This document shows, in pieces, positions 23,029 through 33,480 of a stretch of DNA of 64,000 nucleotides. The DNA comes from Buxus sempervirens (lineage: Eukaryota > Streptophyta > Magnoliopsida > Buxales > Buxaceae). Position numbers and translations under genes: made by a program. Every line of letters starts with the position of its first letter. The first letter of the stretch is position 1. The stretch spans positions 11,149,402 to 11,213,401 of the forward strand of contig OX387183.1 of the NCBI GenBank assembly GCA_947561395.2, written 5' to 3'. Under the pieces are notes generated by a model. It did not search any database and had not been told where the DNA came from. It saw nothing but the letters and a program-made list of their open reading frames with translations.

Positions 23029-25440
23029 TGTGAGACATGGATTCGTCATCTCGGATGACTTCCGATTATCGTCACGCGGGGATCGATAAAAATAAGAGTC
23101 GCCACCATCCATTTTAAGGTGTGAATGGACACCAAAGGGTTCATAGATGTCAAATAGAGCCAAAGTAGCTCTAATACAAGGGAAATCCAGAGATTGGGAA
23201 CGGGTAATTATTTATGAGCGGGGGAAGGTGTTAGGCACTCCCACTCATCCGTCTAAGACGGTTACCATATGCTTGCTCATACTAAAAATTGTTTTTCTAA
23301 CAACATGGGCAAAAGGGTGCTCACAACAAGCACCATGTATGTGATCATTCCACGTGAGAAGTCTAATGAACTTAGACTCTCTTTGTGGATTCATCACTTC
23401 TAGAACTTCATGATTGAAGTGAAATCAAGGTAAAATTGAAGAAAATCCAGCTAAGGCAAATCTAGAGAAATTAGGTCAAAAGAGCTTGAAAGCTTTGATA
23501 AACCATAACTCACCCACTTCAAATCCAAATCAAATGAAACTAAGGCCATTTGAAAACTGGTATATAATAGAGTATATAGTAAAAAATTCAGCTCAATCCG
23601 ATTCAAAACAAAAGAGAAATCCACATATGAAATCTGCTGTTATAACTCAGAAAAAGCGTTAAGTAGGCATTTTCAAAGCTCTATTCGTGGAGTTTGGCTC
23701 AATAAAAATCCATAAAAATTGGTATGGAGGAAGTATGTAGTGCCATCTTTCTAAAGAAAAAGACCTCACACCAATCTCTATCCGGATGTGACTTGTGTGC
23801 TCTCTTGAACAGGCCTAGAAGACCACAGATGAGCTCTGGACTATGCCAGCGAGCACCTCTGAGTCAATTGAACACCCAAGGCACAAAACAGATTGAAATC
23901 TGCTGAAACCAGTTGGAAATGAAAATAGACTTCTCAAAGAAAACTCAGAAACTGGAATCATAGGAGACGGATTAAAACTGAGCAAATAGTGCACCATCAA
24001 AGCGGCAAGTTCAGCAATCTGGGCTGAACTGTCTTACCAACTTTGAAGAGATGGTGTCAAACATTGGCTACATGGAAGTGGACGAAAATTTCCAGATATT
24101 AAATAGGCTTTCCAATCTATCACATGTCTTTGGAATCACTCAAAAATTCATCCGGAGGATGAAGTTATAAGCATTCCAAGACAGGCCACAGATCTGCCCT
24201 GTTTTGAAGTTTTTGAAGAGGAAACAAGGAAACCAGTGCATGTGTGCATGTGGATTCGACCAAAACCTCAAAATCAACAAAAAAACCTTCTCATGAAGTT
24301 CTAAAAACTCATTCTAAGGCCAATGATCTCAGATTTTCCATATTTATATGGAAATCCAAGATCTAGCCTATTTTGATAAAAAATGGTAGAAAGTGGGTGT
24401 GAAGATGTGGAAAATCACATTTCTATGAGAAAGTTGGAATCCCTGGCTATTGAGAGCATGGATTCACATCTTCTCCAAATACAAAATAAATCAGAGAAGC
24501 ATTCATGGGTTCAAAATAACCATATAGCATGCTTTTCATCATTTGAGGGTTCTAAACCTAGAGGATCCATTCCACCTTCCTTTTCCCCAGGCTCTCTCTT
24601 CACGTTTTACGGCTAGAGAGGATTCCCAGGTACTTTAGAAGGGGTTTAGGGTTGCAAAACAACACAAAGGCCTTACACTACAGAAAGGTAGAAGATGAGA
24701 GATTTCTAGAATGTAAAGAAGGAGCTGGAAATGTAAAGGGCTTTACCTTGGTAGCTTTGAACCTTCAGTAGACAATCTAGCAAAGCTTCTCCTTCTTCTT
24801 GCAGAGCTTCTAAGCTTCAAATTGTCAGCCATTTGCAAGAGGAGGACCCCTCTATTTATAGGCCAAGTCAAGGGTAGAAGAGTCCCAAGGGTAGGCCAAA
24901 AAGGCCTTCTAGATTATTCCAATTCTCCCCCAAGGCTTGAATTGGAGTAATTCAGCAAGTTTCGGAGGGTGAAATGGGGAGTTCAAGTCCCCAAGAGAGA
25001 GGTAATATGCGTAAATAAGGCTCAGAGATCGAGCCATTTCGCAAATCCCCGAAACAGCCAAAACCGTATACTAAGTGCGGTTTCTACACAACCGCCACTC
25101 AAAGTGCGGTTCATATACAAATTTGACTAAACCGCATATACAGGGCGGTTCAATTCAGTTATGCTTTAATTGATTGCTGTCTACGCGGCTTAACGGCCGA
25201 AGCTTCGCGAAGCCACGTGGCCGGCAGCACAACAAGCATTGACCTGAACCGTGCTGTGTGTGCGGTTGCAACCGCACATACAGAGCGGTTGACACCAAGA
25301 TTATAAAAACCGCATACTCAGTACGGTTGGCACCAATTTTGATTGTTTTTGAATGCTTGACATATGTTAATGCCCAAGTATGACATTTAAAGCCCATTTG
25401 AAGGCTCTCTCTTATGGAAGTGCAATTTGGGGTGTCTACA
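23029..25440 (-). mobile_element. Solo LTR 'D', nested in the 17.6-25.9 kb element
   Basis: TGTGAGACATGG...GGTGTCTACA, flanked by the perfect duplication GGCTT (23024-23028/25441-25445). 2412 bp. It is the closest relative of copy A: the whole left two thirds align by eye with few changes, including TATCGTCACGCRGGGATC and GGTGTTAGGCAC. The minus TATA is at 24852-24861 and the AACCGC-type array at 25063-25330. It lacks the foldback and the poly-C tract of A and B, so those were gained (or lost) within the family. Confidence 0.88.
25063..25330. repeat. U3 array of AACCGC/GCGGTT motifs in LTR D
   Basis: Eight or so AACCGC/GCGGTT words with CATATACAG-like spacers, matching LTR A at the same distance from the TATA box. 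Confidence 0.6.
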
Positions 25441-25945
25441 GGCTTGCTACTAAATATTGTAATGGAAAGTACAGGTTTCAAATTAATGTTTTTGTTTTCA
25501 ATTTGCAAATTAAATTTTATTTTATTTTATTTGACTTAATCATGTAATTTAGGCGTTTGGGTACAGGTACGGGTGGGGTGGGGTTGGGTGGTTTGTTTGT
25601 AAAAATAGAAATTTGCGGGGTGGGGGTGTGGTTGTAAAAATTAAAAGAAAAGTGGGTTGATGAAATTTGAGAGGGGGGGGGGGGGGGGGGGGGGGGGCGG
25701 GGCGGGGGCGATTGTAAAAATTAAAACAAAAGTGGGTCGATTTGAGTAGGAAAAAAAAATGGAAAGTAATGGACTTTTAGCGGCGGTCTTAAACCGCAGA
25801 TAAAAATAAAAAAGACTACCGCTGAAAGAATCAGCGACAGGCGAATCATCGGCGGACAGGCGTCGTTAGGCAGGACTGTTAGCGGCGGTTGTTTGACTTT
25901 TAGTGGTGGTTTTAGTCCGTCGCTAAAAGTCAATTTTTTTGTAGT
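25441..25945. other. G-rich right arm of the 17.6-25.9 kb element
   Basis: No gene. There are two imperfect copies of a ~65-bp unit containing TTGTAAAAATTAAAA(G/C)AAAAGTGGG (25600-25740), a 25-G run (25673-25697), and the AGCGGCGG subterminal words before the end at 25945. Confidence 0.6.
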
Positions 25946-26040
25946 ATAAGTTCCAATGTACTTGGATTCGTGTTCCCCCCCCCCTCTTCTTTATCTGTAC
26001 CGCTATTAGAGGATGCTCATGGTCATATATTTGTAAGACA
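25946..26040 (+). pseudogene. LINE1 ORF2 C-terminal tail
   Basis: The duplicated ATAAGTTCCA is followed by sequence reading, in the RNase H frame, DKFQCTWIRVPPP. LINE2 ends similarly (HHRAP followed by proline codons, 35614-35680, minus), which supports the assignment. Where the LINE finally ends is not clear; no poly-A tail is visible. Confidence 0.5.
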
Positions 26041-26190
26041 CTATAAATAGAGGCCACATCAGCTGGTCCCTCGTGCTGGAAGATCTGTTGGCCCAACAGT
26101 GGAAGGTGTGTACACATAGGCTTTATGCACCTATGTGGAGACATATATCACCGTTGGACCAGCAGATCTTCCAGCCAAGGGCTCCAGCAG
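26041..26190 (+). ncRNA. Candidate structured RNA / foldback locus (miRNA-like hairpin)
   Basis: Arms 26062-26096 and 26153-26188 pair with a perfect core (GCTGGAAGATCTG) and scattered mismatches. An inner stem (CACATAGG/CCTATGTG, ~26112-26136) closes the loop. The imperfect 127-nt hairpin has the general shape of a plant pri-miRNA. A TATA box (CTATAAATAG, 26041-26050) lies only 12 nt before the arm, so a start ~30 nt downstream of it would fall inside the arm; that argues against simple miRNA transcription from this box. A MITE-like foldback is an equally good reading. I recognise no known miRNA in it. Confidence 0.35.
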
Positions 26191-26777
26191 ATTTGAAGTC
26201 CTATAAATAATATATTAATTCCTTTTGTTTTTCTCCATAAGAAAAAAAAGATATATTAAGGTAGGAGAGCTTATCGCCGGTAAAAGAGTTACCGCCAATA
26301 ATGATTTTTTACCGGCAGGTCTCTACGACCGATAAAAACAACTTATTTTATTGTTAAAAAGGCCCAACTGTAGACGCCTTTTTTTTCTTTTTTAAATTGG
26401 AAAGTTTTGGAAGGTGCTGAATTCAAACAATGGTAAAATCTTGATGATTTCATTAGGAAGACTGCTGATTAATCAACCCAGCATTAAACAATGCGAATGG
26501 AGGGCCTGTTGTTCTTCGGTGGACGTTGGACCGCGTTAGAGACCGCGTTAGAGATAAGAAAAGGTAAAAAGAGCAAATTTCTATGCTGATCCTAAACTAT
26601 ACCTATAATTACAAATTCTATCTATTTCTTCACTGCTTTTCGCCAAGGCCAAAGTTTAGTTTCTATCCCTCAATTTCATTTTAATTTATTTCTAAAATAA
26701 CGATTTCACCCCTCATAATGGATGATTAATACATTGACAATGTTTATTTTAATCTAAGTGGACGTCTCAATTCATTC
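26191..26777. other. Intergenic stretch with small repeats
   Basis: I see no gene. 26265-26335 contains ACCGGC/GCCGGT words in alternating orientation (TCGCCGGTAAAAGAG, TTTTTACCGGCAGG) that look like the subterminal array of a decayed DNA transposon. The rest is AT-rich. Confidence 0.4.
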
Positions 26778-27986
26778 TGTAAGGTTTATTTTATATTGGC
26801 TTCAATTCCGTGTCAAAAAGGTCGTATTAATGTTGTCAATGTATTTGGGATAGGTTATAGGTTGTGTGGTTCAAACGGGGTTTTGATCGGAGTCATATTG
26901 GTAAAGTTACATCCAACGTTCGATGAACGTTCGCCTGTCGTTCGACCGTTGAGGGTCCACAGAGAAACCAGAGAGCAGCGTTCGCCTCACGTTCTCTGAC
27001 CGTTCGACCGTTGGTGTCCACAGACAAACCCGAGAGCAGCGTTCGCCTCACGTTCGTTGAACGTTCGACCGTTGGTGTTCCACAGATAAACCAGAGAGCA
27101 GCGTTCGCCTCACGTTCGTTGAACGTTCGACCGTTGGTGTTCCACAGAGAAACCAGAGAGCAGCGTTCGCCTCACGTTCGACCGTTGAGGTTCCACAGAG
27201 AAAACAGAGAGTAACGGTCGCTGAACATTCGCTGGTCGTTCGAACGAGAAGAAGAAAAGTGAGTTGTTTTATCGAACGTGCGAGCCGCGTTCGCTGAGCG
27301 TTCGAACGTTCGTGAACAAACTTCTATTTTAGAAATCCGATCTTTTCTGATTTGTTTCCTTTTCGTTCCCTTCTTTCTCCTAACCTATTTAAGGAGTGTC
27401 TAGCCTATTGTGAAGGTTACCCAATACGTTTTTGAGAACCCTAAAACGTGTGCAAGAGAGAGAGATCTTCTTCCTCTTTCCTCTTCTTCTTTGAGCCATC
27501 AAAACCAGTCTTATTCTTTCTTTTCTACCTTGGAGTTCCGGGTTGAAGAGTTTGCTCGTGGGAGTTCCTACGGTTGCTGAGCGAGTTCGTTCGGCACTTC
27601 ACTAAGGAGATATTCAGAGTTCTGAATCGTTGCAAGGATGCAAATCTGAAGAGTTCTTCAGATATTTACATTGTGAGTCAGAGTCATTGTTGGGTCGTCT
27701 GAACCACTATTGTAAGTCTTCTTCTTATAGTGATTTCCAGAGGTGGCACCTCGTAGCCCGGAGGGTTTTTCTCTTTGAGAGTTCTTTTAGAGTTTTCCCT
27801 TCGTCACCAAATTGCTTGTGTTGTCTCTTATTTATTTTGCAATTGTGTGATGAATTGATATGTGTTTAGACTTGTGCATGCCAATTAATTAAGAACTTGT
27901 TTTTAATTGATTGATTTTTTATTCCGCAATCGATTTCACCTATTCACCCCCCTCTAGGTGATTTAGAGTCTAAACTGTGTTTTTCA
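26778..27986 (+). mobile_element. Copia-like solo LTR with U3 repeat array
   Basis: TGTAAGG...TTTTTCA flanked by the perfect duplication CATTC (26773-26777/27987-27991). It is homologous in inverted orientation to the LTR at 62115-63242: shared CCGTGTCAAAAAG near the start, the leader, and the end block CACCCCCCTCTAGGTGATTT. A TATA-like CTATTTAAGG is at 27386-27394. U3 holds a tandem array of ~60-bp units (26915-27240). No ORF or internal domain remains. LTR end style and the relative's polypurine tract suggest a Sirevirus-like copia element (inference). Confidence 0.85.
26915..27240 (+). repeat. Tandem repeat, about five ~60-bp units, in LTR U3
   Basis: Each unit contains CGTTCGACCGTTG, GTTCCACAGAGAAACC and AGAGAGCAGCGTTCGCCTCA (with small changes). 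The array lies ~150 bp upstream of the TATA box. The inverted relative at 62.8-63.1 kb carries related but longer-spaced TTCGAACG words. An open frame through the array is a by-product of its period. Confidence 0.8.
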
Positions 27987-27991
27987 CATTC

Positions 27992-28439
27992 TTTCTATGG
28001 TATTTCATGTCATTGACTTTGGTTTCTTAGGTAAGATGAAATCCGGTTCAAGAAATTAAAATGGTAGAATTTGCAATTTTCTTTCCTTCTTTCATCATTT
28101 TTTGAGGAAAACATCTTGCACAACCATACTAAACCTACAACAAGCCAAGGATCTAGGTTAGAACATAGTTTACTCGTAGGTTTACATGTTAAAACGAAAA
28201 TCTGTGAATTATAAACAAATTAAACAAGAAAGGAGATTTTGAAACCAAACTATGTTATGAAGTAGAATTTGGAAATATAGTAGTGAAGATTATGAAAAGG
28301 GTCACTTTTTGACCTGTATTTAAAAATAGTCCATCAAAAATCTCATTGTGCAAAAAGGTTCACTTTTCAAACATAATTGACCTGTAGGGTTGCTTCTAAA
28401 AAGGAAATTAAAAAATAATTTCACTTTATTGCAGGTGAA
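27992..28439. other. AT-rich intergenic sequence
   Basis: No coding or structural signal that I can support between the copia-like LTR and the minisatellite at 28.44 kb. Confidence 0.5.
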
Positions 28440-28532
28440 AAAAAAAAATGCTTGTATCCATGTATGATGTGCTTGTATCCCATGTATGATGCGTTTGTGT
28501 CCCACGTAAGATGTGCTCGTATCCCACGTAAG
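28440..28532 (+). repeat. Minisatellite (left half), split by the hAT-like element
   Basis: Four imperfect units of ~24 bp of the form GTGCTTGTATCCCAYGTAWGAT. After the hAT-like element the array resumes at 33473 with AGCTTGTATCCCATGTAAAATGCGC. The TSD (C/T)ACGTAAG is itself part of the unit. Confidence 0.7.
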
Positions 28533-28801
28533 TAGTGCTGGCAACATATATAAAGGGTTTTGGTGAACACAAACCCGCCCCGAAAGGGGTTTTGCTAATA
28601 CTACCCTAACCAGCCCCTGTCGGGTCGGGTTGATCCGGTTGTGTTACAACATGAAAAAGGTTTTTTAAATACAATATGTCAATTAATAATACATTTATTC
28701 ATTATATATATATATATAAATGATGTAATATGTCAATTAAAAATACATTTACATTTATTCATTATATATATATATAGATTAAAATGCTATTTAAAAATAT
28801 A

Positions 28802-30562
28802 GGGAAATTTACACCTAAACCCCCTGAGGTTTGGGAAAGTAGCACGGACACCCCTGTGGTTTAAAACCGATCACTTATTACCCCTGACATTTCAAAAAGG
28901 TCATTGAGCACCCCTGGAGTTAGTTCAAAGAATAACAACGTTAAACTATTCTTACAAATGTCAAAAATACCCTTTCTTGAAAACCCCTCCTCTTCTTTAC
29001 CAAACCAAATAATCCAAATGACTGCGACATTGAGTATCCGTCCTCTCCGTTTTTTTATGTCTTCGAGACCTTCTCTACAAGTTCCTGCCACCCTTCAGAT
29101 CTAAACTCTTTCTCCCGATCGAGCTGAAGAAACCGATCACCCAAAGCATCTAACAGAAGAAAAGTTTCATGTTCAAGTTTTCTTTGTCACCTTCACAACT
29201 CCAACCAGCGTTTCTTAGCAAATTGGTTTGCCTTTAACCGTCTAAAAGCAATCGATTCTCAAACACACCTAGTCTTCAGCAAAACTAAACGCTAATACTT
29301 GTTTGACTCATCCTTCCCACCTCTCAATATCGATCCAAACCCTTCCAGATTTTGTTCAAACCATTTCCCATTTCGACAACTTATCTCAAATATTTGGTTG
29401 AGATTGTAAAACGTCTCCGGCGATTACGGAAATGAAGATAAACTTAAAAAAAGGAGTTTCACCGTCACTGATAGAGGGCTATGTCACTTCAAAATTCAAC
29501 CCATCTTGATGTTTTGCCTCTAGAACACTTCATGCTTTTGCAAGACACGGAAATCTGTTTTAAACCAATCAAACTAGTTCATATGGATTAAAGGTGGGTT
29601 ACCACTTTGAGCGTTGATACTCTGAGTTGTGTAACCAGTAGGAAGAGTCAATTGCACACTAGTTGTTGCAATGCCTCTTTTACAGGTGGTGTAGATCAAA
29701 GTTATGGGCAACATAACACACAATGTGGGACTAATTACAAACTAGTTCCATTTCTACAGAATCGAAACCAGAACCCTTGTTGGTCCTCCAATGAAGACGA
29801 CGCTAACGAATTCCCTCTAATCTTTTCACGACCTTGCGGCTGATGTGCCTGATTTCTTACCAATGAGTTGAGAATAAGGCATGTTTTGCACAGGAAGCTT
29901 CAGACGTTGTGAAGAAACGTAGCCCTGTTGGTGATGATTCACAAGGTAAGGATTTTGAGGATACCGCATGTAATCCATTAAAGCAAAATCCCAAATTTCT
30001 CCAAAAATCCCACTTCTTCTAATCAAATCGCCAATTTCTCTATCTTTGAGTAAAAGAAGCCCAAGGACAAACGAAGAAATATTTTCTTAATTCAAGAACG
30101 AATCTTTTCCACCATGAATAACCTTAATTCTTCATTTCTGCAGAATCGGAAACATAAACGTTGTAGCATCACTAGCGTGGACCAAATTACAAGTTTAGAA
30201 AAAACCTTATCACTGTTTCCTTGAAGAATTTGACCGAAATAATGACAATAAATCAGTTTATACCCCAGAAATTGGCTGCGTAGCTTAGAAAAAGCTTGCA
30301 TGTTGCAAGTCTGTGCTACAAGGAATCGGCTTGGACCGAATCTAGGGTTTTGGCACTCCAGAGAATGGATGACGACTATGACCAAAGGAAGGGAATTTTT
30401 GACATTTGTAAGAATAGTTTAAGCTGTTATTAATTGAACTAATGACAGGGGTGCTCAGTGACCCTTTTTGAAACTTTAGGGGTAGTAAGTGATTGGTTTT
30501 AAACCACATGGGGTGTCTATGCTACTTTCCCAAACCTCAGGGGGTTTAGGTATAAATTTCCC
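28802..30562. mobile_element. Mutator-like element with long TIRs (possible Pack-MULE)
   Basis: The terminal inverted repeats extend ~170 bp: 28802 starts GGGAAATTTACACCTAAAC and 30562 ends with the matching inverse. They share the words CCCCCTGAGGTTTGGGAAAGT, GGTTTAAAACCGATCACTTA and CATTTGTAAGAATAG with modest divergence. A perfect 9-bp duplication AAAAATATA flanks it (28793-28801/30563-30571). This is diagnostic of Mutator-like elements. There is no MuDR transposase; the interior (~29000-30370) looks like captured gene sequence. Confidence 0.85.
29826..30110 (-). pseudogene. Gene-like fragment inside the MULE (unrecognised)
   Basis: On the minus strand a 66-codon open stretch reads ...WDFALMDYMRYPQNPYLVNHHQQ..., a composition (Tyr/Pro/Asn/Gln/His) more like plant transcription-factor-type linker than random sequence. 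It ends at a stop near 29826. On the opposite strand 29607-29843 is also open. I cannot name a parent gene. The fragment lies between two TIRs, so a captured exon is the natural explanation, but the coding claim is weak. Confidence 0.3.
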
Positions 30563-30631
30563 AAAAATATAAAAACAGATATATTTTATTACAATAAGGT
30601 CGGGTTTGAGCGAGTTGGGTTAAACCCGAAC

Positions 30632-33372
30632 TGTAACGCCCCAGAACCGGGTTACGTGAAATAAACCGTAACTCGTTCCCAAGGAGTTAACTTTTATACA
30701 CAGGATCTCTATATCAGAGTAAGGAAAACATGAAATGGCAATAACATAATCAGAATCAACTAAAATTTTCCCTAACTCACCTGAACCTAAGCATATACCC
30801 GCCTGTATCGTCCTCTCTGAGATCTGAAAACAAAACAAAACAGTGAGATACGACTATCTCAGCAAGTAGCAATGCATGCCTAAAATATAGTTGTAACAGT
30901 ACTAAAGCATGTACGATTAAAATTACACGACGATTAACCACGGTAATCCGTCTAATCTCGGAAATACATCGTCAATCACATTCGGAAAATCTTATATATT
31001 GGGACTCGTGAAGTCTGTCTATTTTGTGTGGCTAAGCACTAGTGTTCCAAACAATCCAGTCGAAATACTGCAACAGCTCAAACAACCAATTCATCGCCCT
31101 CATGGCGGAAATACCCGTGTGACCTCACCCTCATGGTGGAAACGGAGTTGCTGCAGCACTTCCCTCATGGAAGGCCTCTCCATCATGGAGGAAACGCATG
31201 AAGGAACCCTATACTTAAATCCAAACAAAATATACAAAATTCACTACAACTCGATTGTGGATCCACACTAAGTCTCGCCCTAGTACTTTGACAAAACATA
31301 TAGTATACCACGTAAAAATGCACTAAAATAATCCAATAGTAAAAATGTATAAAAATCTGCACAACCGGTAAAAGTCTATACTTTTCTTCTAAAAGAATCC
31401 AACGATATGCCATGAAGCCATTTCATTTACTTTTCGGGTCAAAACAGAATTTAGGATAGTTCAAGAATATGACAAACGAAATTCAGATGAGTCGATAAGT
31501 GCCTTAAGTTCATATCCATATACAATTTGATAAACCCCTTCTTGATTTACCACACTTAGTTCAAATCCACGTTTGATAACCAGGTATTTACAAAAAAATA
31601 GAAGTCATAACAGAGATCAAATAGTTTGATATAAAAAAAACAGAAATAGCTCAAGAATGCACTACCAGATTTTTCCTAAACACTATACTTGCATTCACTA
31701 TCATTAAAACTCAACATGACCTCCAAATCTGATTTATTCTCTAATGGAAATCCTAATTTTCTCTCACCAAATTCTTCCCATGATTATCGAAGTGCTAAGC
31801 AACTTTAATCCAATCTTTTGAACTTGTTTCAGGTGTTAAAAATAAATGCATACAAGAAAAATTACAATAGCCGCACTCTGTAAAAGAAATTTGGATCTGG
31901 TGCTAATCGAAACAAGCTGGAGCTAACCTGGTATGGTTGGCACCAGATTAGTTTCCCTAGCGCCAAATAATTTTTGAGTCTGGTGCTAACCTATTTGAGG
32001 TGGGCACCAGGTCCATTAGGTTGGCACCAGGTCCAAGCACTAGGCGGCAGTGTTATTTTGGGTGTGGTGCTAACCTCTTTGAGGTTGGCGCCAGGTCCAT
32101 TAGGTTGGCACCAGGCTATTTCTCTCTTCGACATTTCTTCCCACTTGGGGAAATTTCATATTCTTCAATTCCAACCCAAAACCTTCCATCCGAAATGGGT
32201 CTCGCATAATAAAAATCATCTAACTGACCATCTATAATTGCTTTAAAGTTATTCTAACAAGACTTCATTAGAGCAAAAAGATTAAATGCCAAAAATAGAA
32301 CCTGAATATGGTATTTCATTTAATCAAATTCTACAGATCTATATGTTCATAAAACCACATGAAATCATGAAATTATTATAGATGCTACTTGCTGTTCCAT
32401 TCTCCAAATTTGCGGCAGCTGGTTCTAGTTCTTCATTTCTGAACCAAATGCTTCCATTCTAAACACGTCTAACATGATTAACACCCTCTAAATAACATCT
32501 CTAAACTAACTAGAATTTAATCTAATGAAGAATAATAACACTCAGAGATTGGACGTCCAGACATGAACAGAACCTGGGCATTTGTTACAGTCAAATCTAA
32601 TTTCTACATGGTCACAAACACAACGAAAAACATGATATTTTGAAAGGCTACTTACATCTTGTTTGCTGGAGTTCGACTTCTGCAAAAACAGCAGTGAAAC
32701 CCGATGTTTCCCACTACCAGAAATCCTCACAAACTGGTTTACAAATCTGGGTTTTTCTTTTGAACGAATTCCACTCTCTAATCTGAATAGGACGCCCACT
32801 CTCCAACAGCACCAATGTTTCTTCTTTCTTCTCCAACAGCAATACTCTCCACTCACCTCAACTCCTAGATCTAATTTGCATCCCTTTTTCATTCTCTAAT
32901 GGTGGAGTTTATTGCATCCGTTTTGCCTTCTCTAATTTGCAAAGGTTACGACCAACAAAAACCCATACGTTAAAAAAACTGTTTGTCTTCAAATTTTTAT
33001 CAAGTGTAGTGTCCTACCACTATATCACCTACACCAACAGCCTATCATCCCTTAATAATTTATTTAGCCACTTAAATGCAATATCAACACCATCTAAATA
33101 GCTAACAAAAAATTATTAATTAAAACTTATTAAATACTGAAATTATATCCTAACTTTACTTACTTAAATCTATTTAATTCATCTTACATTATCTATTTAA
33201 ATATTACAATTATAATATAAGAATCATTCACTTTAATTCACCTAAGCTGACCTTTCTGAAATTCCTAACTTGTCCTTGTGACACAACTACTTGAATTATC
33301 CCTCATTATTTATTTTTAATAATATTAACAAATTCCTTATATTAGGCTAAAAAAAAAATCCGGGGTCTTACA
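30632..33372 (-). mobile_element. Long gypsy-like LTR 'Y', probably solo, minus orientation
   Basis: TGTAACGCCCCAGAACCGGG at the left and ...ATCCGGGGTCTTACA at the right, with the perfect duplication CGAAC (30627-30631/33373-33377). Read on minus it starts TGTAAGACCCCGGATTTT, like LTRs X (2566) and Z (56008), so these three form one superfamily. 2741 bp with no pol ORF. It contains a local tandem repeat at 31900-32120. Confidence 0.8.
31895..32125 (+). repeat. Imperfect tandem repeat (GGTGCTAACC / GGCACCAGG)
   Basis: About four units of 50-100 bp built from CTGGTGCTAACCT and GGTTGGCACCAGGTCCATTAG. The words are partly inverted, so each unit can fold. Confidence 0.7.
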
Positions 33373-33480
33373 CGAACTTACCACTAACCCGATAATGGCA
33401 ATACCAAATCCTAACCATAACGGGCGGGGGCGGGGCGGGTTAAACGGGTAACTTGCCCCATTACCATCCCTATACGTAAG

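Larger units (their letters stand above)
17651..25945. mobile_element. Mutator- or CACTA-like element carrying gene relics
   Basis: The right end reads ...GACTTTTAG...CGTCGCTAAAAGTCAATTTTTTTGTAGT (25906-25945). The left end (17651-17680, ACTAAAAAAAAACATGG... then CAGCGGCGG) looks like a degraded inverted copy of it. AGCGGCGG/CCGCCGCT subterminal words occur at both ends (17671-17746 and 25775-25925). A 10-bp duplication ATAAGTTCCA stands at 15140-15149, before the hAT-like element, and at 25946-25955. Such a length fits Mutator-like TSDs (9-11 bp), whereas the GTAGT end is more CACTA-like. The interior holds gene-like exons (17740-22790) and solo LTR D. Confidence 0.5.
1909..26040 (+). mobile_element. 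LINE1: L1-type non-LTR retrotransposon, heavily interrupted
   Basis: ORF1 tail, endonuclease, reverse transcriptase, zinc-binding and RNase H segments occur in order at 1909-2565, 8240-10882, 13608-15149 and 25946-26040. Each break coincides with a later insertion flanked by duplicated LINE sequence: ATTGC (2561-2565/8240-8244), GATGG (10878-10882/13608-13612) and ATAAGTTCCA (15140-15149/25946-25955). Removing the insertions restores continuity with the related LINE2. The 5' end is cut by the CACTA-like element on the left. Frameshifts and stops in every domain make it a dead copy. Confidence 0.85.
28533..33472. mobile_element. hAT-like non-autonomous element (outer), holding a MULE and an LTR
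   Basis: The ends are TAGTGCTGGCAAC (28533) and the reverse complement of TAGGGATGGTAATGGGG (ending 33472). The 8-bp flanks are CACGTAAG (28525-28532) and TACGTAAG (33473-33480), a 7/8 match and the right TSD length for hAT. GGGTT/AACCCGCC-rich subterminal sequence is at both ends, as in the element at 15153. Without the two nested elements it is ~0.4 kb. No transposase is visible. Confidence 0.7.

Noticed and set aside
26796..27214. Plus frames rich in RETREQRSPHVRPL repeats
   Set aside because: They are produced by the ~60-bp tandem repeat in the copia-like LTR U3 and have no independent support.
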